From contig NC_079230.1 in NCBI RefSeq assembly GCF_029633865.1, positions 30,267,388 to 30,331,387 on the forward strand: a DNA stretch of 64,000 bases, read 5' to 3'. A program made the position numbers and the translations under genes. The first letter of the stretch is position 1; the number at the start of each line of letters is the position of its first letter. The stretch is from Lampris incognitus. Its lineage: Eukaryota; Chordata; Actinopteri; Lampriformes; Lampridae. Shown in pieces: positions 55,951 to 64,000 of this stretch. Under the pieces are notes generated by a model. It was not told where the DNA came from. It was given only the letters and a program-made list of their open reading frames with translations, and ran no database searches.

Positions 55951-57066
55951 ACTACTACTACTACTTTCGGCTGCTCCCGTTAGGGGGCGCCACAGCAGAT
56001 CATCCTTCCATTTCTTCCTGTCTTCTGCGTCTTCCTCTGTCACACCAGCCACCTGCATGTCCTCCCTCACCACATCCATAAACCTCCTCTTTGGCCTTCC
56101 TCTTCTCCTCTTCCCTGGCAGCTCCATATTCAGCATCCTTCTCCCAGTATACCCAGCATCTCTCCTCCACACATGTCCAAACCATCTCAATCTTGTCTCT
56201 CTTGCTTTGTCTCCAAACCGTCCAACCTGAGCTGTCCCTCTAATATACTCGTTCCTAATCCTGTCCTTCTTCATCACTCCCAATGAAAATCTTATCATCT
56301 TCATCTCTGCCACCTCCAGCTCCTCCTGTCTTTTCATCAGTGCCACTGTCTCCAAACCATATAACATAGCTGGTCTCACTACCATCTTGTAAACCTTCCC
56401 TTTAACTCTTGCTGGTACCCTTCTGTCACACATCACTCCTGACACTCTTCTCCACCCACTCCACCCTGCCTGCACTCTCTTCTTCACCTCTCTTCTGCAC
56501 TCCCCTTTACTTTGGACAGTTGACCCCAAGTATTTAAACTCAAATGCATTCGTCACCTCCACTCCTTGCATCCTCACCATTCCACTGTCCTCCCTCTCAT
56601 TCACACATAGGTATTCTGTCTTGCTCCTACTGACTTTCATTCCTCTTCTCTCCAGTGCATACCTCCACCTCTCCAGGCTCTCCTCCACCTGCACCCTACT
56701 CTCACTACAGATCACAATCTTTCCATCATATCAGCCAGCTCTCTGCCTTTACCAGTCATAGTGCCAACATTCACAGTTCCAACTCTCACCTCCACACTCC
56801 TACCCTTCCTCCTCTCTAGCTGCCTCTGGACATGCTTTCCCCCTCTCCTTCTCCTTCGCCCAACAGTAGCATAGTTTCCACCAGCACCCTGCTGGTTAAC
56901 AGTACCGGTGGCGGTCGTTGGTATGAAAATTTCCGGTATGGAGATTTTATTTATGATCCGCATATTTGATTTGGCAAAGATTTTTTGCCGGATGCCCTTC
57001 CTGACGCAACCCTCCCCATTTGTCCGGGCTTTGGACCGGCACTAAGGATGCACTGGCTTGTGCATC
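55951..57066 (-). mobile_element. RTE-like LINE, internally deleted copy with both ends
   Basis: The 5' part (right) has the untranslated leader (gaggatgcacaagccagtgc on minus) and the start of an apurinic-type endonuclease, VRVGTVNVGTMTGKGRELAD. At about 56712 it jumps directly to the end of the reverse transcriptase (ICSESRVQVEESLERWR through RGRPKRRFMDVVREDMQV). The deletion removes the rest of the endonuclease and most of the RT. The 3' tail is an agtagtagt run at the left end. The endonuclease start supports the RTE-type assignment of the other copies. Confidence 0.88.
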
Positions 57067-57079
57067 CTCAGTGGCTGGG

Positions 57080-57242
57080 TTCTGTACATACTGTACTACC
57101 ATGTAGTAAATACTGTACTGCCATGTAGTAAATACTGTACTGCCATGTAGTAAATACTGTACTACCATGTAGTAAATACTGTACTGCCATGTAGTAAATA
57201 CTGTACTGCCATGTAGTAAATACTGTGCTACCATATAGTAAC
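57080..57242. repeat. 22-bp minisatellite, 7-8 copies
   Basis: Units of actgccatgtagtaaatact plus gt, continuing the 3-kb run of repeats in this intron. Confidence 0.93.
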
Positions 57243-57637
57243 AACCGTAAAGATGTTTTGAGCACAATAATTTCAATTCTGTATGACGTCAAACAGGTTT
57301 CTTAGTCTATTATATTCAAATTGTCATTTGCATTAATTCTCCAGCTGATGGCCTCTCGTTCCCCACTGCACAACTGTAGAATCTGGCCACCCCCACCCTA
57401 CACCTCATGCAGGTACCACTGGCTCCCTGTCATTGTTCAGTTTCCCTTTCAGCTTCACCGCGTGGTGATCAAACCTACGTCCTAAAACAACGGAACTGGA
57501 GAGATAAACTACAAAAACGGCCTCTTGTCAAGTTTTTGCTCGATCAGCCGAAAACTGACATCTTGGATCAATTCAAGTTTGGCTTTGAAACACTGCACAT
57601 CAGGGAAAATGTCCGAATGACAACAAATTAAAGATTA
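57243..57637. other. Receptor kinase intron, no gene
   Basis: No recognised exon or element. Confidence 0.45.
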
Positions 57638-58222
57638 GTGGTGGTAGTACTAGTAGTAGTAGTGGTAATAGTGGTAGTAGTAGTGGTTGTAATAGTGGTA
57701 GTAGTGGTAGTAGTAGTGGTAATAGTGGTAGAAGTGGTAATAGTAGTGGTAATAGTGGTAGAAGTGGTAATAGTAGTGGTAGTAGTAGTAGTGGTAATAG
57801 TAGTGGTAATAGTGGTAATAGTAGTGGTAGTAGTAGTGGTAATAGTGGTAGTAGTAGTGGTTGTAATAGTGGTAGTAGTGGTAGTAGTAGCGGTAATAGT
57901 GGTAGAAGTGGTAATAGTAGTGGTAGTAGTAGTAGTGGTAATAGTAGTGGTAATAGTGGTAGCAGTGGTAATAGTAGTGGTAATAGTAGTAGTGGTAATA
58001 GTGGTAGTAATAGTGGTAGTAGTAGTGGTTGTAATAGTGGTAGTAGTGGTAGTAGTAGTGGTTGTAATAGTGGTAGTAGTGGTAATAGTAGTGGTAGTAG
58101 TAGTGGTAATAGTGGTAGTAATAGTGGTAGTAGTGGTAATAGTGGTGGTAGTAGTGGTAGTAGTAGTGGTAGTAGTTGTAGTAGTAGTGGTAGTAGTAGT
58201 GGTAATAGTGGTAGTAGTAGTG

Positions 58223-58263
<41 letters not shown>

Positions 58264-58459
58264 GGTAGTAGTGGTGGTGGTGGTAGCAGTGGTAGTAGTA
58301 GTAGTAGCAGTAGTGGTAGTAGTAGTAGTGGTTGTAGTAGTAGTGGTAGTAGTAATAGTGGTAGTAGTGGTAATAGTGGTAGTAGTGGTAATAGTGGTGG
58401 TAGTAGTGGTAGTAGTAGTGGTAGTAGTGGTAGTAGTAGTGGTAGTAGTAGTAGTAGTG

Positions 58460-58500
<41 letters not shown>

Positions 58501-58501
58501 G

Positions 58502-58556
<55 letters not shown>

Positions 58557-58954
58557 TGGTGGTAGCAGTGGTAGTAGTAGTAGTAGCAGTAGTGGTAGTA
58601 GTAGTAGTGGTTGTAGTAGTAGTGGTAGTAGTAATAGTGGTAGTAGTGGTAATAGTGGTAGTAGTGGTAATAGTGGTAGTAGTGGTAGTAGTGGTGGTAG
58701 TAGTAGTAGTAGTAGTAGTGGTAGTAGTAGTGGTAGTAGTGGTAGTAGTGGTGGTAGTAGTAGTGGTAATAGTAGCAGTGGTAGTAGTAGTGGTAGTAGT
58801 AGTAGTAGTAGTAGTAATAGTAGTTGTAGTAGTAGTGGTAGTAGTGGTAGTAGTGGTAGTAGTAGTGGTAGTAGTGGTAGTAGTAGTGATAGTAGTGGTA
58901 GTAGTAGTAGTGGTAGTAGTGGTGGTAGTAGTAGTGGTAGTAGTAGTAGTAGTG

Positions 58955-58985
<31 letters not shown>

Positions 58986-59071
58986 TAGTAGTGGTAGTAG
59001 TAGTGGTAGTAGTGGTAGTAGTAGTAGTGGTAGTAGTGGTGGTAGTAGTAGTGGTAGTAGTAGTAGTAGTG

Positions 59072-59135
<64 letters not shown>

Positions 59136-59270
59136 AAGTAATGGTAGTAGTAATGGTAGTAGTAGTAGTAGTAGTAGTGGTAGTAGTAGTAGTGGTAGTA
59201 GTAGTAGTAGTGGTAGTAGTAGTAGTAATAGTAGTGGTAGTAGTAGTGGTAGTAGTAGTGGTAGTAGGAA
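57638..59270. repeat. GTA/GTG trinucleotide array, 1.6 kb
   Basis: Almost pure gtagtggta/aat triplet mixture. The plus strand reads as 573 codons of mainly valine, and the minus strand as tyrosine/histidine runs. Sub-blocks of about 300 bp are duplicated (tagtggtggtggtagcagtg at about 58265; a close relative with tagtggtggtagcagtg at 58555). It lies in an intron of the minus-strand kinase gene, so it is non-coding. Confidence 0.96.
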
Positions 59271-59389
59271 GTCAGGTTTCCTTTGGGGTGGGGGATGACA
59301 GACAGTTTGCGTGTCTCTTTAAAGCAGTTTTGTCCTCGGTTAAACATCTGACCACTTAAACCCTCCTGAACACGGGCTGAGTCAAGACT

Positions 59390-59690
59390 TGTATGGATAT
59401 GAATATTAATATGAATATGAATGTAAATACGAATAAGAGTATGAATATTAATATGAATATGGATGTAAATATGAATAAGAGTATGAATATTAATATGAAT
59501 ATGGATGTAAATATGAACATGAATATGAATGTAAATATAACTAAGAGTATGAATATGAATATAAATATTAATATGAGTATAAATATTAATGTGAATATGG
59601 ATGTAAATATAACTAAGAGTATGAATATGATTATAAATATTAATATGAGTATAAATATTAATATGAATATGGATGCATAGTTGTGGATAT
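59390..59690. repeat. ATGAAT/ATTAAT hexanucleotide-type array
   Basis: Degenerate repeats of gaatatgaat, ggatgtaaat and attaatatga over 300 bp. Confidence 0.92.
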
Positions 59691-59779
59691 GCATACATCC
59701 AAACACGCTCATGCAAGCATGTTTGCATCTGTAAGTGTGCCTGCAGCTGCAGCCACACACCTGAACGTGTATTTGGTCC

Positions 59780-59784
59780 GTGTG

Positions 59785-59859
<75 letters not shown>
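59780..59859. repeat. GT microsatellite, 40 bp downstream of a kinase exon
   Basis: (GT)n about 80 bp on the plus strand, so (CA)n in the kinase transcript, about 40 bases after the exon's donor. Confidence 0.97.
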
Positions 59860-59860
<1 letters not shown>

Positions 59861-59899
59861 ACTTTATTTGCATGCAAAAATATGCAGATTGCGTCTCAC

Positions 59900-60021
59900 C
59901 ATAGGAATATCCCCGTAGCGTGTGGCGACGAGGAAGCGGCGCAGGTCTCTGTGCTTCATGAAGGGAATGATGACCAGCGGCAGGGACAGATCAGAGTCCT
60001 GCTGTCTCTCCAGAGTGATGC
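59900..60021 (-). CDS. TAM receptor kinase exon (hinge region)
   Basis: Two bases complete a glycine codon, then 40 codons: ITLERQQDSDLSLPLVIIPF, then MKHRDLRRFLVATRYGDIPM, phase 0 at donor gtgaga. LVIIPFMKH.DL is the TAM hinge (family P/MVILPFMK.GDL). The acceptor's upstream region is tcctgcag preceded directly by (TG)n, with no normal polypyrimidine tract. Confidence 0.93.
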
Positions 60022-60026
60022 CTGCA

Positions 60027-60028
<2 letters not shown>

Positions 60029-60123
<95 letters not shown>
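60029..60123. repeat. CA microsatellite at a kinase splice acceptor
   Basis: (AC)47 on the plus strand, i.e. (UG)n in the transcript, ending 7 bases from the acceptor of the exon at 59900-60021. Confidence 0.97.
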
Positions 60124-60125
<2 letters not shown>

Positions 60126-60191
60126 GCTTTACTGTCAACAGCGCTGCGGCTCCTGCTGGGGACGTCTCCCTAAAGTCCGACAAAAAATGAT

Positions 60192-61125
60192 CTGTTGTTG
60201 AGGTGGCAGGGGGTGAACTGAGGTGGCAGGGGGGTGAATTGAGGTGGCAGGGGGTGAATTGAGGTGCAGGGGGTGAATTAGGTGGCAGGGGGTGAATTGA
60301 GGTGGCAGGGGGTTAATTGAGGTGGCAGGGAGTGAATTGACGTGGCAGGGGGGTGAATTGAGGTGGCAGGGGGTGAATTGAGGTGGCAGGGTGGTGAATT
60401 GAGGTAGCAGGGGGGTGAATTGAGGTGGCAGGGGGGTGAATTGAGGTGGCAGGGGATGAATTGAGGTTGCAGGGGGGTGAATTGAGGTGGCAGGGTGGCG
60501 AATTGAGGTGGCAGGGGGTGAATTGAGGTGGCAGGGGGGTGAATTGAGGTGGCAGGGGGTGAATTGAGGTGGCAGGGGTTGAATTGAGGTGGCAGGGGGT
60601 GAATTGAGGTGGCAGGGGTTGAATTGAGGTGGCAGGGTGGTGAATTGAGGTGGCAGGGGGGTGAATTGAGGTGGAAGGGGGGTGAATTGAGGTGGCAGGG
60701 GGTGAATTGAGGTGGCAGGGTGGTGAATTAGGTGGCAGGGGGGTGAATTGAGGTGGCAGGGGGATGAATTGAGGTGGCAGGGTGGTGAATTGAGGTGGCA
60801 GGGTGGTGAATTGAGGTGGCAGGGGGTGAATTGAGGTGGCAGGGTGGTGAATTGAGGTGGCAGGGGATGAATTGAGGTGGCAGGGGGGTGAATTGAGGTG
60901 GCAGGGGATGAATTGAGGTTGCAGGGGGGTGAATTGAGGTGGCAGGGTGGCGAATTGAGGTGGCAGGGGGTGAATTGAGGTGGCAGGGGGGGTGAATTGA
61001 GGTGGCAGGGGGTGAATTGAGGTGGCAGGGGTTGAATTGAGGTGGCAGGGGTGAATTGAGGTGGCAGGGCGGTGAATTGAGGTGGCAGGGTGGTGAATTG
61101 AGGTGGCAGGGGGTGAATTGAGGTG
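60192..61125. repeat. 19-21-bp G-rich minisatellite abutting a splice donor
   Basis: About 46 units of ggtggcagggggtgaattga with 4-7 G in the run and tggtg variants. It ends about 12 bases from the donor of the next exon. Minus-strand frames (PPATSIHPLPPQFT) are read-through of the repeat. Confidence 0.95.
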
Positions 61126-61136
61126 GGACAGCTCAC

Positions 61137-61229
61137 CGAGTAGTCTGACCACGTTTTTATGATCAAAGTTCTTCATGATCTCTGCCTCCTCCAAGAACTT
61201 GTGCAAGTCCTCCTGAGTGTGGAATCCAA
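61137..61229 (-). CDS. TAM receptor kinase exon (alpha-C helix)
   Basis: Two bases complete a valine codon, then GFHTQEDLHKFLEEAEIMKN and FDHKNVVRLL, plus one base before donor gtgagc. It carries the alpha-C glutamate (FLEEAEIMKNF) that pairs with the catalytic lysine, at the same spacing as TAM kinases (EEFLSEAACMK.F). Confidence 0.93.
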
Positions 61230-61336
61230 CTGGCGGCATGCGGAGGAAAGGCCACAGCACAGCATTACAAAACCAATACACGCGTTGTGCACAGAAATAT
61301 TTAGGACTGACGCCACATTTGACATCGACGTAGCAC

Positions 61337-61417
61337 CTCTCATGGTCTTCACGGCAACCTTGACATACGAGCCTTCCTCTGGGGAGAAGATCCCTTCGTA
61401 GACTGAGCCGAACTCTC
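61337..61417 (-). CDS. TAM receptor kinase exon (glycine loop and catalytic lysine)
   Basis: After acceptor cttgcag, two bases complete the loop glycine, then EFGSVYEGIFSPEEGSYVKV and AVKTMR, plus one base before donor gtgcta. AVK contains the ATP-binding lysine. The donor is a weak match (gtgcta), but the join to the next exon preserves phase and family length. Earlier exons are not in the window. Confidence 0.92.
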
Positions 61418-61494
61418 CTGCAAGCGAGACAAGCATGCTGCACTGAACATGGTGAGCCGCCCAGTTTCAAACGCTGATGAGGAAGGATAAAGCT

Positions 61495-63215
61495 ATGACT
61501 CATACTACTATCATACTATTACTCATACTATTACTCATACTATTATCATAATATTACTCATACTATTATCATACTATTACTCATACTATTATCATACTAT
61601 TACTCATACTATTATCATACTATTACCCATACTATTACTCATACTATTATCATACAATTACTCATACTATTATAGTACTATTACTCATACTATTACTCAT
61701 ACAATTACTCATACTATAACTCATACTATTACTCATACTATTACTCATACAATCACTCATACTATTACCATACTATTACTCATACAATTACTCATACTAT
61801 TATCATACTATTACTCATACTATTATCATACTATTACTCATACTATTACTCATACTATTATCATACTATTACTCATACCATTACTCATACTATTATCATA
61901 CTATTACTCATACTATTACTCATACTAGTATCATACTATTACTCATACCATTACTCATACTATTATCATACTATTACTCATACAATCACTCATACTATTA
62001 TCATACTATTACTCATACTATTACTCATACTACTATCATACTATTACTCATACTATTACTCATACTATTATCATACTATTACTCATACCATTACTCATAC
62101 TATTATCATACTATTACTCATACAATCACTCATACTATTACTCATACTATTACTCATACTACTATCATACTATTACTCATACTATTACTCATACTATTAT
62201 CATACTATTACTCATACTATTATCATACTATTATTCATACAATTACTCATACTATTATACTATTACTCGTACTATTACTCATACAATCACTCATACTATT
62301 ATCATACTATTACTCATACTATTATCATACTATTACTCATACAATTACTCATACTATTATCATACTATTACTCATACAATTACTCATACTATTATCATAC
62401 TATTACTCATACTATTACTCATAATATTATCATACTATTACTCATACAATTACTCATACTATTATACTATTACTCATACTATTACTCATACAATCACTCA
62501 TACTATTATCATACTATTACTCATACTATTATCATACTATTACTCATACAATTACTCATACTATTATCATACTATTACTCATACTATTATCATACTATTA
62601 CTCATACCATTACTCATACTATTATAATACTATTATCATACTATTACTCATACTATTACTCATACTATTATCATGCTATTACTCACACTATTATCATACA
62701 ATTACTCATACTATTATCATACTATTACTCATACTATTATCATACTATTACTCATACTATTACTCATACTATTATCATACTATTACTCATACTATTATCA
62801 TACAATCACTCATACTATTATCACACTATTACTCATACTATTATCATACTATTACTCACACTATTACTCATACTATTATCATACTATTACTCATACTATT
62901 ATCATAATATTACTCATACTATTACTCATACAATTACTCATACCATTACTCATACAATTACTCATACTATTACTCATACTATTACTCATACAGTTACTCA
63001 CACTATTACTCATACTATTACTCATACAATTACTCGTGCAATTACTCATACTATTACTCATACTATTACTCATACAGTTACTCACACTATTACTCATACT
63101 ATTACTCATACAATTACTCGTGCAATTACTCATACTATTACTCATACAATTACTCGTACAGTTACTCGTACAATTACTCGTGCAATTACTCATATTATTA
63201 TTCATACAAAACATC
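61495..63215. repeat. ACTATT/ACTCAT low-complexity array, 1.7 kb
   Basis: Irregular mix of tactattactca and tactattatca units of 11-13 bp with caatcactcat variants. The right part (62930-63200) contains a duplicated roughly 70-bp block. Confidence 0.95.
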
Positions 63216-63511
63216 CACGGCTTTCCCACACACACACACACACACACACAACCACACACATACAATTTAACGCAGCTATTTACTGTAATGACATAAAAAG
63301 ACAATTGTTTGTAAAAAAAAATTTAAAAAAGCATTTAAAATATGAGTCACCACATATACAAATTAAAACAAAATAAAGAGTAAATGACAGCAAGAACTGA
63401 GTATATGCAGAGCTCATATCTTTTATCCGTAGTCCATGTCTAGTTTTGGATGAAACTTTGACGAATACACATAATGTATACACATAATGCATACATGTTG
63501 AGTACCTTGTT
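63216..63511. other. Receptor kinase intron, no gene
   Basis: Short CA run at 63225-63250 and AT-rich sequence. Confidence 0.5.
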
Positions 63512-63922
63512 CCCCCCCTATTGTACTTGGCCAATTACCCCACTCTTCTGAGCCGTCCCGGTCTCTGCTGCACCCCCTCTGCCGATCTGGGGAGGGCTAC
63601 AGACTACCACATACCTCCTCCCATAGTACATGTGGAGTCGCCAGCCGCTCCTTTTCACCTGACAGTAAGGAGTTTCACCAGGGGGACGTAGCGCGTGGGA
63701 GGATCACGCTATTCCCCCTCCCCGAACATGCGCCTTGACTGACCAGAGGAGGCGCTAGCGCAGCGGCCAGGACACATACCCACATCCGGCGTCCTACCCG
63801 CAGACACGGCCAATTGTGTCTGTAGGGACGCCCAACCAAGCCGGAGGTAACACGGGGATTCGAACCGGCGATTCCTGTGTTGGTAGGCAACGGAATAGAC
63901 CACCGCGCCACCCGGACGCCCC
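63512..63922 (-). mobile_element. tRNA-derived SINE (family 1), copy 9
   Basis: Full-length minus-strand copy, box B ggttcgaatcc on minus. Target duplications gagtaccttgtt (63500-63511) and gaataccttgtt (63923-63934) flank it. Confidence 0.92.
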
Positions 63923-64000
63923 GAATACCTTGTTTTTTTTTTTAGACTTTACTGTGTCAGATATGCAAACAAAGCCAAGATTCAGCCTTAAACAGCATGG

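Larger units (their letters stand above)
48217..61417 (-). other. TAM-family receptor tyrosine kinase locus (3' part of gene)
   Basis: Seven minus-strand exons join in frame into 344 residues: kinase domain from the glycine loop (GEFGSV) to the end, plus a C-terminal tail. TAM receptors (TYRO3, AXL, MERTK) bind GAS6/PROS1 at the cell surface and signal in phagocytosis and immune restraint. The TAM assignment rests on [10 protein letters not shown] (family KWIAIES type), [33 protein letters not shown] and LVIIPFMKH.DL. The tail VLEASQDALYIN resembles human TYRO3 (SASQDPLYIN), while PGVHNHE and PKQPEDC resemble MERTK, so the paralogue is left open, TYRO3 favoured. Upstream exons for the transmembrane segment and the Ig/FNIII ectodomain must lie beyond the right edge. 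Introns are loaded with repeats. Confidence 0.9.

Noticed and set aside
57638-59359. 573-codon plus-strand frame and the overlapping 702-codon minus-strand frame (57650-59758)
   Set aside because: Pure reading of a GTA/GTG triplet array (valine runs, or tyrosine/histidine runs) inside an intron of the kinase gene. No domain, start context or splicing.
60135-61503. 396- and 343-codon proline/histidine-rich frames joined to kinase sequence
   Set aside because: Read-through of real kinase exons into the G-rich minisatellite intron; clean splice sites separate exon from repeat.

Overview
The window reads as nuclear DNA of a ray-finned (teleost) fish. Its genes are split into exons with GT-AG borders and encode vertebrate proteins. 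About 19 kb (roughly 30%, my estimate) is tandem repeat. The rest of the non-coding DNA is packed with fish-type mobile elements: a Tc1 transposon, RTE and CR1/L2-like LINEs, a Penelope-like element, tRNA- and 5S-derived SINEs and several MITEs. There is nothing bacterial and no CRISPR array. Three protein-coding loci can be assembled exon by exon. (1) peli3 (+), 10410-27927: the last five exons of a Pellino E3 ubiquitin ligase. The N-terminal exon lies left of the window or was not recognised. (2) rab1b (-), 36887-45685: a complete six-exon Rab1B GTPase of 201 residues. (3) A TAM-family receptor tyrosine kinase (TYRO3/AXL/MERTK, most like TYRO3) (-), 48217-61417: seven exons covering most of the kinase domain and the C-terminal tail. 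Its ectodomain exons lie to the right of the window. peli3 and rab1b converge on an 8.7 kb gene-free interval; rab1b and the kinase lie head-to-tail. PELI3 and RAB1B are both on human 11q13, so that pairing looks like conserved synteny. The three genes are not in one pathway: Pellino acts in innate immune ubiquitin signalling, Rab1B in ER-to-Golgi transport, and the TAM kinase at the plasma membrane.  Layout: 1-3035 is a 32-bp satellite with higher-order structure. 4290-7365 is a roughly 20-bp minisatellite split by a dead Tc1 element. The peli3 intron at 10540-19225 holds trinucleotide, CACGTG-rich, 25-bp and 28-bp arrays. The peli3 intron at 22035-26758 contains an antisense RPS15A retrocopy whose coding sequence has gained a 17-copy 30-bp repeat and stays open. 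28790-36700 is intergenic DNA with three more arrays. rab1b introns hold a Penelope element carrying a Harbinger-like MITE, plus two LINEs. 46021-47440 is an RTE LINE upstream of rab1b. The kinase introns hold two 374-bp LTR-flanked miniature elements, MITEs, a 24-bp minisatellite grown from inside a SINE-like repeat, a 1.6 kb GTA/GTG array and several arrays touching splice sites.  The most unusual find is the pair of 374-bp elements at 50952-51325 and 52106-52479. Each has 135-136 bp terminal repeats (TGT...ACA) around a 103 bp interior and its own 4-bp target duplication, and each terminal repeat contains a tRNA-like box A/box B module. They look like terminal-repeat retrotransposons in miniature (TRIMs) with a pol III-type promoter inside the LTR. 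Second is the expanded RPS15A retrocopy. Most long open frames in this window are tandem arrays read as protein and are not annotated as genes.
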